Part shown: positions 34,618 to 46,788 of the stretch, piece after piece
Layout: each line of letters starts with the position of its first letter
Position numbering within the stretch: the first letter of the stretch is position 1
Source of the DNA: Cryptomeria japonica
Taxonomy: Eukaryota; Streptophyta; Pinopsida; Cupressales; Cupressaceae
Length of the DNA stretch: 60,000 bases
Assembly (NCBI RefSeq): GCF_030272615.1
Contig: NC_081412.1
Span: 39,240,791-39,300,790, forward strand
Direction of reading: 5' to 3'
The notes under the pieces: model-generated
What the model saw: the letters and a program-made list of their open reading frames with translations, nothing else
Told to the model about the DNA's origin: nothing
Database searches by the model: none
Made by a program: the position numbers and the translations under genes

Positions 34618-36273
34618 ATGGCACATAAACTGACTATATTCTTATCTTTGAGGGATCCAACTAAAGTTTTTGGAAAGTGAAGATGAGAGGCTACCTGATC
34701 TCTTTGGTATACAACACTTGGAAAGCAATGGAAACCAAGTATGTTCAACTGGAAAATGGTCTTAGCACTCCATATGAGATTCAAGATTATGAAAAGAATG
34801 AAAAGGAAAGGTATGCTATCCTTAGTTCTTTATCAAAGACTGAATTGAGAAAGGTTATTTTATTGAATATTGATTATGAGGTTTGGGGAAAGTTGAGAGA
34901 TATCTATGAAGGAAATGACAAAGTTAAATTATAAAGAAGCTAACAGCTAAGTGCAAATATGAGAACTTGAAAATGGAAGAAGCAGAAGATATAACAAGAT
35001 ATTTTCAGAAGGTTGATAGTGTAGTAAATGAAATCATAGAACTTGGCAGCACCTTGATAAATGAAGACATAATCGAGAAGATTTTGATGTCCCCACAGGA
35101 AAGCTACAGTGACAAGATCTCGATTATTGAAGAAACTTATGATCCGAAAAAGTTTATCAGGGAGCAATTTTTTGGTACTCTATCAACATTTGAGATAAGT
35201 TTGGAAAAGACAAAGCTAAGACTGAGATTGCCTTTAAAGCCTATGATAAAGATTCAAAATATGAAAGTTTAGATGAGATGAAAGCAAACTTTGTGAGGAA
35301 ACTAAAGAAAGGCACTGGCAAATGCAAATGTATGTTACCTCTTAAATGCTTTAGATATAGAAAGATTGGTCATATTGCTTCTAGATATCCGAAAAAATGT
35401 TCAAGACAAAGTCTAGGGAAGGTAAAGGTAATTTTAATAAGAGAGCCTATTATGTTAAAGATGATGTTGGTATTTTAGATGATGAATCAGATTATGAAGA
35501 TGGTGATTGTTTTGGTAGAAAGAGATGTACCTAAGATTGATATTCCTAAGATTGTTGCTATTGCCTTACATGCTAGATGAGATAAAAATGAATGGTTGAT
35601 TGATAGTGGATGTTCAAATCATATGACTAGTGATAAAATTAAGTTTGTGAAACTTGAAAAGTATGATGGTGGTTTTGTTAGGTGCGGAGATGACTAGACA
35701 TCACAAATTGTGGGAATTGGTTCTATTTATATTGATGGAAAGCATAATACTAGCAATGTTTACTATGTGAAGGGTTTGCATCATTATCTTTTGAGTGTTG
35801 GACAATTGTGCAAAAATGGTTACAATGTTGTTTTTCAGGATGATGGTTGTGAGATCTAGAATTGTTATTGCAGAAGGGAAAATGAATGGTGGAAACATTT
35901 ATTTGCTAGAAACTAAGCTACAAAGCATTGTTTGTTATCTTAGATAAATGATAGCTAGCTCTGGAAATGAAGGATGTGTCATATCAATTTTTACAAGTTG
36001 GTGAAAATTAGTTCATCAAGTGCAGTGAGAGATTTATCGAGGCTGACCAAACCAAATTACAACATTTGTAGAGAATGTCAAGTTGGAAAGCAAACAAAAG
36101 GAACATACATAGGAAAGGAGAATTCATCCATAGGATTGTTAGATTTAGTGCACATAGACCTATGCGGTCCTACCAAAACTAGGAGTATACAAGGTGAGAA
36201 GTATTTCATGTTGTTAATTGATGATTATTATAGAATGTCAAGGGTTGCATTTTTAAGAAAGGAGTCAGAAGTG
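34618..36273 (+). pseudogene. copia Gag-Pol, 5' portion, decayed
   Basis: Gag (UBN2-type: WKAMETKYVQ, IYEGNDKVK, SVVNEIIELG) runs from about 34618 to 35280. The zinc knuckle (about 35347) reads CFRYRKIGHIASRYP: two of the zinc ligands have changed from Cys to Tyr (TGT to TAT). Protease motif WLIDSGCSNHM is near 35593. GAG-pre-integrase and the integrase N-terminus (NICRECQVGKQT, LVHIDLCGPTKT, YFMLLIDDYYRMS) are at 35974-36273. Several stops and frame changes. The integrase is truncated by the neighbouring LTR. Confidence 0.85.
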
Positions 36274-37267
36274 TGATGCTAAAAATGTGGTTAGTATAAG
36301 AGGCATACACATATAATGAGAAAATAAAAACATAATTGAAAAGCTTAATTGAAAAACTAAATCAAAGACGCAAACCATAAGCCTTCCTTGAAATGTCCCA
36401 TTTTCCTCTATTCTTGAGGACCTTCAAGGTGTTGGATTGATGGGCTCTCAGCGAAGCAATGACCTCCAAAGTGGCAACTCAAGAGTTGAGTAGCTATTTG
36501 ATCATGATTGACTATGGAGATGATATGAAATGCATGATGTAAGAAACTAGATTAACATGCTATGATATGAGATGGGATCCATATTACTCTAAAATGAGGG
36601 GTATTTATAGGAATTACAAGGCCAAAGTTGAGGTGGTAGGAATTGACGGTCTAGATTTGATTTGAAGATATCAAGGGCCAAGATTGAGGAAGTTGGAGAA
36701 GAGGTTGGAGGAAGGGACACTTGTCATCTCTGTGGTGACAAGTGTCAAGGAGCCTTGCTCATGAGAGGGCAAGTGTCCAAGGGAGGAGACATGTGGCAAA
36801 AGTGCCATGTGTCTCAAGGAGAGAATATCCACACCATGAGAGGTTAGGATAAGGAGGTTAGAATGTGCAAGATAGGATAGGTTTAGTTAGACCCAAGATT
36901 AGATTGAATGGGTTAAGTTAAGGGATGGTTAGGTTGGGTGGTTAAAGTTAGGAGCCATGTGCTCATTTGAATTTAGAAATTCAAATAATTGAAAAATGAT
37001 AATTAATCTCAACAAACTTGAGTTTGTTAATCTTAATTAGGGATTAGAAGAATCGATTGGTATGGGGAGACATTAATTAATTGAGAATTAATTAATCAAA
37101 GGGGGATGTGAGATGAACTATATAAATAAATTATTTAGATTTATTTACTAGTAGATGAATAGAGAAATTAATTAAATTGTTTGTGAATTCAATTAATTGG
37201 GAAGGGGAATTAATCAAATAACTGCGTATTTAATTAACTATCTTCAGACCATTTTTAGGTGTATACA
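36274..37267 (-). repeat. 3' LTR of the minus-strand Tat element
   Basis: On the minus strand it begins TGTATACACCTAAAAATGG, identical over nearly 30 nt to the start of the LTR at 44797. A CTATAAATA box is at about 36601-36609. The left end (TGATGC on the plus strand) abuts copia integrase. The U3 portions of the two LTRs are alike; the 3' portions differ. Confidence 0.8.
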
Positions 37268-37281
37268 TTTTACCCCTCTTT
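37268..37281 (-). other. polypurine tract
   Basis: The minus strand reads AAAGAGGGGTAAAA immediately before the LTR start, which identifies the LTR as the 3' copy. Confidence 0.75.
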
Positions 37282-37407
37282 GAAGCGATGTGTGACGATG
37301 CATTGGTTCAAAGAAAACTTGATTGATGATGTTGCTGATATTGATTCCGATAGGATACAGATTTGATCTTGATTGGATGCGGATTTGGTTTCGATGTGAT
37401 ACTGATT

Positions 37408-37600
37408 TGATTTGGAGATGATAAATCTCGATATGATGTCGATTCGATTTTGGAGATGATAAATCTCAATATGATGTGGTTTTGATCTTGGAGATGATAA
37501 ATCTCAATATGACGTCGATTCGATTTTGGAGATGATAAATCTCGATATGATGCGGTTTTGATCTTGGAGATGATAAATCTTGATATGATGCCCCAGACGC
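37408..37600. repeat. five-copy 38-bp tandem repeat, alternating subtypes
   Basis: Units TTGGAGATGATAAATCTCRA start at about 37411, 37448, 37486, 37524 and 37563. The tails alternate between GTCGATTCGAT and GCGGTTTTGATC types, giving a 76-bp higher-order period. Confidence 0.85.
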
Positions 37601-38029
37601 TGATTGATAGATATCGATGTGAGGATGCCCCCTCGGGAGATGAATCGGATAATTTTCGAATGATTTTGAATTTTTCACAATTTTTTGATTTTTTCTGAAA
37701 TTTTTGCGATTTGTAAAATTTAATGATTTTCTGATTTTTAGAGTCAATCCGATTCATATCCCGATAAGAAATTTGAAAATATTGTCCTGCTAGGTTGATT
37801 AGTTGATTAGATGATTAACAATAAGTGGAATAAAAATCCCACTTAAATGCCCCATTATGAGTTTAAAAAGGTGAATTGATTTTTCCACTCCTCATTTGTG
37901 CACTGCAGTTGTTGGAGAAAAATTGCTTTGGAGGAAGGAAATGGTGATCCCGTATCACCAGCATAGGTTCGAGCGAGTTTGACGATATGAGTATCCTCCA
38001 GCATATGGTCCATCGGTACGTATTTTGAG

Positions 38030-38760
38030 AAAACCCAACTTTGTTGATTTTTAAAAAAAATTAGCTGTTAGCGTAAAAAATCATTTTTTAGCGTTTTTGT
38101 CAGATGCGTTGGGAGAAAAAAATGCATTTTTGAGATGGGTTTTTTGAAAAGTGAAACGGGTTTTTTTTCAGTTTTTTACAAGATTTTCACTTTGCATCTC
38201 AAAAAAAATTATTTATTATTCATGCATTTTTTATTTTTTTTAAATACATAAAAAAAAATTGCTTTTTTGAAAATTTTCGGGCGGGAAAGGAAAGCAGTGG
38301 TGGAGGCCCGGCAGCGGCCACCATCGGCACCACCGCGGGCGCTGCAAGCGGCGATTTTTTTTGGGGGTTTTTTGGTTTTTTTTTGGGGGGGGTTTTGATG
38401 ATTTTTTGATTTTTTTTTCGGTTTTTTTTTTTTTGGTTTTGATGATTTTTTTTAGTTTTTTCAGTTTTTGATGATTTTTGATGATTTTGACGATTTTTTT
38501 ATTTTTTCGATTTTGATCATTTTTTCGATTTTGATGATTTTGAGAGAATGATTTGATTTGATTTTAATTTGATGATTGGTTAATGATTTTCGCGATTTTT
38601 GATTTCAATTTGACGATTAGTTGATGATTTTTCGTGATTTTTTATTTCAATTTGATGATTGGTTGATGATTTTTCGTGATTTTTTATTTCCATGAGTTGA
38701 TTTGATTTTTCGATTCTTCAAATTTGCTGTCAATTGGATTTTATTTTTGAAAGGGTAAGA
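38030..38760. repeat. T-rich low-complexity stretch with a GC-rich island
   Basis: Mostly TTTTTGATTTTT-type sequence. About 75 bp at 38278-38355 are GC-rich. There is no coding signal. It lies upstream of the PMD frame on the plus strand and might include its former 5' region. Confidence 0.7.
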
Positions 38761-39044
38761 TTTGATTTGATTTTTTGATTTTTGATAGGGTAAGATTTGA
38801 TTAGCTATCTAATTGATAAAATTAGACACTCTTGATTGTTAAATTTGCTGATCAGTTCTAATTATCTCGATGCATGTGCGAGATGAGATAAGATTGATAA
38901 TGGCCTCATGATAGATGAACGTTATTGATAGGGGTCCAATGAGATTTGATAAAAATCTCAATTGAGAAAAATAGACCGATAGATAGATTGATTTGATAGA
39001 TAGATAAATCAAGAAACTGATATGATGAAGTGATTTGATTGTAG

Positions 39045-41099
39045 GAGCACTTTAGCGTTATTCAGTCTCGGGAGCGTTTCCCGAAGACATGGATGTTGAT
39101 ACCCCGCCTTAGTCAGGCGGAGCGAGATCACATTAGCAGATGTGATTTGTCTTCCCTTCTTGACATGCCCTGGCCTCTGATAAACCGGGAATTACTGATA
39201 GCTTTAGCAGAGCACTGGCATAGTGAACATGACATGTTTCACTTGCCGATCGAAGAGATGACGGTGACACCCGAGGATGTCTACTGAATTTTGTGGATCC
39301 TTGTAATGGGCGATTTAGTATATTATGATCTCAGCGAGCGGGGTGGGACAGAGGCACTTTGTCGCGTGTTTGAGGATGACGAGATCGGTGGGTATGATAT
39401 TGCGTGGTAGGAGATGTTAGAGCTAGGGTATGCCATGTTACCAACTGTGCTTGCTGGATTTATTGGAGGCTTCCTTTGTCCTGACCATAGGTCAAAGGGA
39501 TTATCTGTTGGATGGGGTCATCTGCTTGAGCAGATGGTGACAGAGGGGACCCAATTTTCATGGGGATCATTTATGTTAGCGCACTTGTATCATGACTTGC
39601 ACTGAGTTGTATATCAGGGATCAATTGCGTTATCAGCAGGGGTGACTTTGCTTTAGATATGGATCTGGGAGCATTTACCTATCACACGACCATTGGCAGA
39701 CAGAGAGAGACCTGTAGGCAGACCTTATGCTGACGGGTATCCTAGTGTCATTGTTTAGTGAAAGCTACGCAAATTAGAGTACTGGAGACAGACTTTGGAT
39801 GACCTAGATACTGTGATATGGAGGCCATACAGGGACTGCGAGATTTGGCCTGAGGATGCAGTGGAGATGCCATATGTATTCATGACGGGATATCTGATTG
39901 GCTCGACACCTTACGTCATTGAACGATTTCCTTGTATGAGGGTGTTGAGACAGTATGGCAGGATACAAGGGATACCACAAGGTACAACTCATTATGCTCG
40001 TCGGAGATTGGATGTGGCTACTCGGGGGCCTTCTATTTCATATGACCATGCCTGCGTAGAGTATCGATCATTGGGGCCTATGGATTCAGATTATCTTCTA
40101 GGTGTGATGGATAGCGGGATGACACATGAGTACACCGTGCATTGCATTGTACACAGATTTTTGAGGCTGACACGTCTGGATGAGCCAGAGCCATTGTTAG
40201 AAGAGGATGATGAGAGGCCACGACACAGAGCTCCTAGATGATAGAGGGATGGTAGAGACAAAGATGATAGCGGAGATGGAGATGGATATGGAGGAGAGGC
40301 AGGAGATCAGGGTGCTAGGGATGATGATGGAGGAGATGATGATGGGGGGGATGGGGGAGATGATGATGAGGGAGATGGTTGAGCAGTGGCAGTGGCAGCG
40401 ATAGGCACACCAAGAGCTAGCAATTCTAGTTCTGCTAGGGATGTATATGCAGATTGGATGGCCTGAGTGGTTAGACGCAGGAGATCGGGTCCAGGGGATC
40501 AGGAGCATCAAGTTCCAGAGTAGGAGGGAACCCTAGTTGAGCAGGTACCTACGATAGTATCACGGGCTAAGCAGCCACAGGTAGAGGCACCTCGATGGAT
40601 CCTCATTAGGATATCGTTGCATCAGCAACAGGCTCAAATTACAGACTTACAGGCTCAGGTTCAACAGCTAGAGAGTCGACTAGCAGAGAGGGACTCTCAG
40701 ATGGCCTAGATAGAGACTCAGATGGCTTCTCTCCTAGTCAAGAGAGACGCGGCTATGGATAGGTGTCGACAGGCTGAGACATAGGTACAGTTGTCAGGAG
40801 GGTCTACTTCAGGGAAGAGCACCCTGAAGATGATGCGCTAGGGGATCCGAGAGGCTAAGTATTACAGGACATTATACTTTACTACTGTTCCTCCTAAGCA
40901 GAGGGCTCTAGGATATTCACAGTTGAGTAGGAGATTGGGACAGAGCCAGACTGAGAGTTGAGGAGTGACAGGGCCACTTCAGAGAGCTCCCCCAGGTGGG
41001 GACTCAGGTACAGGGGTACTAGCTGGTGCTACTCTACCTGCCACATCAGGACAAAGTTCTGCTCCGCGTCCGAGTGGTCACACTGATATGGGACATTGA
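39045..41099 (+). pseudogene. plant mobile domain (PMD) protein, antisense ORF of the Tat element
   Basis: A single plus-strand frame from about 39045 (after TTGTAG, a possible splice acceptor) to TGA 41097. The N-terminal part (WMLIPRLSQAERD, EHWHSEHDMFHLPIEEMTVTPEDV) and the middle (WRPYRDCEIWPEDAVEMP, RVLRQYGRIQGIP) are the PMD family, the MAIN/MAIL1-related domain also found in plant transposons. It is followed by a Gly/Asp-rich segment and a Gln-rich coiled coil (QQQAQITDLQAQVQQLE, about 40617-40700). About a dozen premature stops (TAG, TGA) are all explicable as CAG, CGA or TGG changed by transition. No frameshift was found over 2 kb. It lies opposite to gag-pol, between integrase and the 3' LTR. 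Its role in the element is unknown. Confidence 0.8.
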
Positions 41100-42802
41100 T
41101 CTATTTATGTACACACCTTTTTGTGATGAGATATTGATGATTCTTATGATGTATATTTGTGATGTATCTCATATATTTTGTGATATCATTGTACCTTGGA
41201 CATTGGTCTTGTTTTGATGATATGATATGCAGTCGATCCTATTCGTTCTACACAACCTATGAGATGATGGATGCATTCTATTTGGTATATGATTATGATG
41301 TGCAGTTACTTTCATGATGTACGCTTGATGTATGCTTTAATTTCTACATGCTTATGAATTCTAGATGATGGATATATGATGATGCAATATTTACATGATA
41401 TATGCAAATGCAAATATGTATGGTGATGCTTATAATTTCTATGTGATGTTTGTGCGATTGCAGTGCTTTCTATGTTTATGATATTTTTTTATGATTTTCT
41501 CATGCATGTTAATATGAGATGGATGCAATGCAATGCAATGGTGTTATTTTATATGATTTGAGATTTGATGAATATCATGCAATGATCTTATTAAATGAAT
41601 GAATGATTTGATGTTTTATATGAATGATGCCTTGGTATGCAATGGTTACATGAGATGAACTAACTTATCATGCAGGATGAATGAATTGATTATTTTTGTT
41701 ATTGTCCAATGTACTCAATCACGTAATAAGAGAGATAACACCATGTTAGCTTTGGCCTTGGAAAAGATGAGCATTGTGATCCCATGCAGAATGAAATGCA
41801 AATCTACTTAAAATGCAATGCAATGTAGTGATCGGACCAATCATGGAGTCATTGCTTTGTTTCATCATTGAGCCTTTAAAATGTGGGAAGTGAGTGCAAA
41901 CATCAATGGTATAATTGAACCATGATGACTTGAGCACTACTTTCCTGGGTTTTGATATTGCAAGTTAGCACAAGCATCGAGATATAATTGAACCAAGATG
42001 ACCAGAGTGTTGCTTGCGTAAAATAGGCAATATTAACCATTTCTATATGCAAGTCCAAAATGTCTTCCATGATATTCTGATGATCATTTCCTTGGACAAC
42101 TTTGCACATATTAATGATTAATTTATAGACAGTAGACAAGAAAAATATCATGTTCCTTCCTTGTTCCTCTAGTCAAAGACATCCTGGAGTTACTTAGAAA
42201 TCATGATAGCGAAAATCCAAATAAAATAGTTGAACCATTAATGCCCAAGTGTTAAGATCATGAGTCAAGATATATCATCCATTGATATGTGTTTTGTCAT
42301 GTTTAGATTGATATGTGATAGTTAATGGTTGACAATGTGATCTTATGTTCAATGTTGGATGTATCTCAGTTTTTCACTTGACAAGCGTTGTCTGACTGTT
42401 GTTCTATCTGCTTTGATTAAGCTCAAAATGATCAAAAAATTTTGCCCCCTACCAGGTTTAGGATTTTACCCCCAGCCTAGAAACAAGCCTTATTATGATA
42501 TAGTCAATGATCTAAACCATGATGAGAAATCATCTGGGATGCCTACGTATGTACAAAGGCTTTAAGATGAATATGAATAACGTCAACGGAAAAGAATGCA
42601 AGTGGAAGAAAGCGCGAACTAATAGATGGCAGAGCTAGCCGATAGATAGCGCCTGTTTGCCAGGTTTTCACCATCTATTTTTATTGCACTTTTTCTCATA
42701 TTTGATTTTTTTGTTGTTTTTTACTTTTTCATTGTTTTTGGATTTTTCTGGTTTTTTCAATGTTTTTGGATTTTTTAGCTTTTTTCAATGTTTTTGGATT
42801 TT
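41100..42802. other. no recognisable gene
   Basis: Between the PMD frame and the integrase C-terminus. ATGATG/ATGCAATG-rich at 41100-41700 and T-rich at 42650-42800. No conserved motif seen. Confidence 0.5.
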
Positions 42803-44140
42803 TCAGACATAAAACTTCTTCAGATGCATGCTATTGATGGGTTCCTCGAGATGATCTCCATCTTGTGTTGATAGCTGATATGCGCCTGACCCAAATACTG
42901 TTGTGACCACAAATAGACCTAACCAGTTTGGTTCAAATTTTCCCTTCTTTTCTTGATCTGACTGATTTCGTGGATTTTCCTTTAGTACTAGTTCTCCCAC
43001 TTGAAAGATTCATGGTTTGACCTTGTGATTATAACTTCGACACATTCTTTGCTGATATACCTTTAAATGGTCAAAGGCATTTTGTCTTCGTTCATGGATC
43101 AGTTCTAACTCTTGTAGTCTAGACACTCTTTGTTCTTCATCTGGGATGAGACCTTTTAGTGATACACGTAGAGAGGGAATCTCTACTTCAATAGGCAATA
43201 TGGCTTCTGATCCATATACAAGAGAGAAATGTGTGGCACCTGTTGGTGTGCGGATACTGGTGCGATAGGCCCAAAGAGTAGGGTTTAGTTGAATATGCCA
43301 ATCTTTCCCAACATTGTTCACTGTCTTTTTGAGGATTTTCAGAATAGTTTTGTTAGATACTTCTGCCTACCCATTCCCTTGTGGATAATAGGGTGTGGAG
43401 AATCTGTGTTGGATCTTAAACTTCTCACATAGCTCTTGTACATCCCGATCCTTGAATGGTCGCCCATTATCAATGATAATGGTCATTGGTATTCCATAGT
43501 GATAGATGATGTAATTCAAGATGAATGCAACAATTTGTTTTCCTGTGATATTTGTGAGAGGTACTGCCTCGATCCATTTTGTAAAATATTCTATAGCTAC
43601 AAGGATGAATTTGTGACCATTTGATGAAGAAGGATTTATCTTTCCTACTAGATCAAGATCCCATTGACAAAAAGGCCAAGATATTTTCAAAGCATGAAGT
43701 TCTTGTGCTAGTGCATGGATCAAGTTCCCATGGATCTGACATTGTTTGCATGTTCTAACTATCTGAAAAGAATCTTGTTCCATAGTCGGCCAATAATAGC
43801 CCAAGTGTATGAGTTTTTTTGAAAGGGTAAGACCTCTTGAATGAGTGCCACAAATGTCGTTATGGACTTCCTTTAAGGCCTTCTCAGATTCTTCTTATTC
43901 AAGACATCTCAAAAGAGTACCATCTAGACCTCATTTAAATAGGGTATCTGCGACAAGAGTATAATGGGAGGATTGGTGAATAAAGTTTCTCTTTTGATTT
44001 TTCGATAAGTCAGGAGGTAAGATGTTATCTTTCAAGTATGTATAAGTCTGGCCATAGCGGGAGGAATCATGTCCTATAAGTTGACAAATGGTTTGAGAAT
44101 CAGGACAATTATGAGACGGGTAAAACAACTCTTCAACCAA
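42803..44140 (-). pseudogene. Tat-like integrase and upstream linker
   Basis: Minus-strand frame with linker YLKDNILPPDLS, HHCC region (HLGYYWPTMEQD...CKQCQIHG), catalytic core (WDLDLVGKI, DNGRPFKDRD, YYPQGNG) and C-terminal domain (NHKVKP, FQVGELVLKENP, GAYQLSTQDG). Stops: TAG at 43367 where Gln is expected (GNGQAEV), TGA at 43010 where Arg is expected (KVKPR), and others near 43800-43930. RNase H and RT are missing because an LTR interrupts at 44142. Confidence 0.9.
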
Positions 44141-44141
44141 G

Positions 44142-44796
44142 TGTTTATGGTGAAAATGGATATCAACAATATTGAAAGACTAAATGAATTCAACCACAAA
44201 ACCCTAGCCTAACAAAAACAAAGATCCACCATAACATATGAAGATTACCTAAGACAATGTAAATCAAATGAAATCACAAAGATTATACCATCACATGAAC
44301 AATAGGGTTTGAATCTCTATTCTTCCTATCTCCATTGATCTTGCTTGATATATTTGCTCTCAAATTTTATATGTGCACAAGAGCTCAACAAAGAACGGAA
44401 ATGTGGTTGCAAGTAGGATCGCATATGAAAGTTCAAAAGAGTAGTGTAGTCGAGTTGTAAGTGGGGCTGAATGCATAGTGAGGGTTCGATAATGAAGGAA
44501 ACATCTCCTTATATAGAAGAAACTATAAGAAATAGAGGGATAAGATTGAGAGGTGTAAAAGATAAATGGTCGGCTATGATTAGAGAGTAGGTAAAGAAAA
44601 TAAGAAAATAATAAAAGGGTAGGTAGTGTATGAATTAAGAGATGAATGACATGTGGCATAGGTGGAAAAGATTAATGAATTAATTAAATAAATAAAGATT
44701 TATTTAATTAATAGAGGAAGTGGGATCAATCAAATAAATAAGATATTTATTTAATTTAAGAAAAGGATAATTTAAATAAATAAATGTATTTATTTA
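44142..44796 (-). mobile_element. LTR fragment of the 50.3-kb Tat family, 5' truncated
   Basis: The minus strand matches the LTR at 50263-51036 from about its position 138 to its 3' end (CTTGTGCACATA..., CATTTTCACCATAAACA). The left end is complete (plus strand TGTTTATGG), and the right end is cut where another LTR starts at 44797. It is either the 3' LTR of an element or a solo LTR; the rest must lie beyond the window. Confidence 0.75.
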
Positions 44797-45755
44797 TGTA
44801 TACACCTAAAAATGGTCTGAAGATAATTAATTAAATAAACAATTATTTAATTAATCTCTCCTCCCCAATTTAATTGAATTCACTAAGCAATTTGATTAAA
44901 TTTCCCTTTTCATCTACTTATTAATAAATCTAAGGATTTATTAAATAGGTTCATTTCATTTCATCCCTTTAATTAATTAATTCAAATTAATTAATTCCCT
45001 CCATGCAAAATCATTTCTTCTAAATTCCCTAATTAATTAAAACAAATCATTTATGAGTTGTTGAGATTAATTAGTCATTTTCCTAATATTTGAATTTCTA
45101 AATTCAAATTCTCCTAACTTCTACCACTCCTAAACCTAACCATTCCTAAACTTAACCCATTCTACCTACCACCTTGTCCCCTTTCATCCAACATCTTCTA
45201 GAACCTTTGTGACACTTGTCACTAAGTGTTCCCTTTAATCCAACTCCCTTTGCCAACTTCCTCCAATTTAACCATTGATATCTTCAGATCAATCTCAACC
45301 GTTGATTCATGCCAACTCACCCCTAGCCTTGGGAAATCCTATAAATAGACCTCATTTTGGAGCAATAAGGGTCCCAATTTGATTTCATCATTTGCATTGT
45401 TATTATAGGCATCTAGCTTATAGCTTATCATTCTTAGCAATGTTATCGTGCTCAATTTAGCTTAAATCTTAGCTTAATCATGCTAGGATAATCAATCATT
45501 CATATAGCTTAATCATGCTATTCTTGCTAGATCATGCATTTTCAGCATTCAAATCCTCCATCTAAGTGTAGTCAAGTCACTGGAATTTGCATACTAAGAT
45601 CTGAGAGCAAAATCCATACTCGCATTTACTAGGAGGCAATAAGTCGATTAGCTATGGTTTTGTCTTCCATTGTTTCAATTTTCTAACCATTGCTTGTAAT
45701 GATTTATTGAGTGCATTGTGGTTGCAGGTACAGGTACACTTCACAGAGCACGACA
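44797..45755 (+). repeat. 5' LTR of the deleted Tat element
   Basis: 959 bp, TGTATACACC...CACGACA. The first 8 bp (TGTATACA) are a perfect palindrome shared with the junction to the minus-strand LTR on the left. Confidence 0.8.
45340..45347 (+). promoter_or_regulatory. TATA box of the LTR promoter
   Basis: TATAAATA about 415 bp before the LTR end, conserved in the 3' LTR at 36601-36609 (minus). Confidence 0.6.
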
Positions 45756-45758
45756 TTT

Positions 45759-45776
45759 TGGCACCCACCGTGGGGC
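45759..45776 (+). other. primer-binding site of the deleted Tat element
   Basis: TGGCACCCACCGTGGGGC, 3 nt after the LTR, the general form seen in Tat-lineage elements. I have not assigned the tRNA. Confidence 0.75.
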
Positions 45777-45843
45777 CGAAATCATCATTTTCAGCCTCCC
45801 AAGCTTCCTCAAACTTCATCTCTGCCAGATCAGAATCAGATTG

Positions 45844-46133
45844 TCGTACGAGTTGCCTTTCTGGCTCGTACGAACCTCATTTTAGTCTTGGATGGCACCT
45901 CATCCTGACTCATACGAGGTATAATCCTAACTCATACGAAATTTTAGACTGCAAATTCTTTACTCGTACTAGGCTGATCCTGTGTCGTACGAGTTGATTT
46001 TCACACTCGTACTAGGGCTAATTTTGTGTCGTATGAATTTCTGGCTGTTAAATCTTATTTCGTATGAGTCAATTTTGGTCCCTATGTGAAATCTAATAAT
46101 TTGTCGTTCTCTCTGATAAATCATTTCGTACGA
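45844..46133 (+). repeat. spaced TCGTACGA array, block 1
   Basis: TCGTACGA or one-transition/transversion variants start at 45844, 45866, 45910, 45932, 45964, 45985, 46007, 46029, 46060 and 46126, with a partial one at 46103. Steps are 22, 44, 22, 32, 21, 22, 22, 31, 43 and 23. Spacers are not conserved. Confidence 0.85.
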
Positions 46134-46772
46134 GTTTCTGCATCAGTGAATTTTTTTGAAAAAACTGTAAATTAGAAATTTGAAATTTGTCTATATGTCG
46201 GTAATTTGCATTTTTGAAGGCTTTCTGGTCATTTTTAGCCCCTAAGAGTGCCAGCTGAAATCCATGCCCTTTGAAAGTTGCATCTAGAACTCTTGGATAC
46301 CTTTCCAATGAGGTAAACGGCTTGTAATTTCGAGTCCCAAGCAGAAAGCTATGCCTATCTAAAGTTAGGATAAAAATTTCATATAATTTTTCTAAAAATT
46401 TCATAGTTTGGATCACTAATGCTAATCTTGTTATGTCTATGAGATGTTTGCAGCCTAACTCCTCTCTTGCAGATTCACTTGTCCAAGATACGCTTGTCAA
46501 AGACAAATTCAAAACACAATCAATGACTACTAATGGATCTATTTTGTAGGTTGCCTAAGGATTCAACAAAAACTTTGTGTATTCTTTAAGATTTTTAGGC
46601 ACACTTCAATTTGGGTTTAAAGAAATGAACTATCATGTCTTATGTGCTTGTGATGATAGGCGTGTATGCTCTCACCTTCCTTAGGTGATCAGAAAGCTAG
46701 ACTCATCTTTTTGCTTTCAATATTGCATACCTTTAGCGGGCCTGTCATAGTGGGAAAAAGTAATCACCCTGT

Positions 46773-46788
46773 GAGAACGACCCAAGTG
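46773..46788 (+). other. leader-conserved 16-mer
   Basis: GAGAACGACCCAAGTG, identical at 51888-51903 in the other plus-strand Tat element. It lies between the two motif blocks in both. Confidence 0.8.

Larger units (their letters stand above)
33537..36273 (+). mobile_element. Ty1/copia retrotransposon, 5' part only
   Basis: A 5' LTR (33537-34554), primer site, gag, protease and the beginning of integrase are present. The element is cut at 36273/36274 by a minus-strand Tat element. The remainder lies beyond the nested stack outside the window. It is itself inserted in the gypsy remnant (left flank ACATC). Confidence 0.85.
36274..44141 (-). mobile_element. Tat-like Ty3/gypsy element, 3' part, with antisense PMD gene
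   Basis: From right to left (its own 5' to 3'): end of pol with integrase (42803-44140), a 5.5-kb region holding an antisense plant-mobile-domain ORF, a polypurine tract and the 3' LTR (36274-37267). The right side is cut at 44142 by another LTR. Integrase and LTR sequences match the Tat-like elements at 44797 and 50263. The long region between integrase and the 3' LTR is typical of the Tat lineage. Confidence 0.8.

Noticed and set aside
44142-44804. Solo LTR with its own target duplication
   Set aside because: Left flank CCAAG and right flank CCTAA do not match, and the LTR lacks its first ~137 bp; it is truncated by the next insertion.
45707-45997. Protein-coding frame in the leader of the 44.8-kb element (also 51304-51718 and 52574-52927)
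   Set aside because: The motif arrays step by 19, 21 or 22 bp, so no frame is kept; peptides have no domain.
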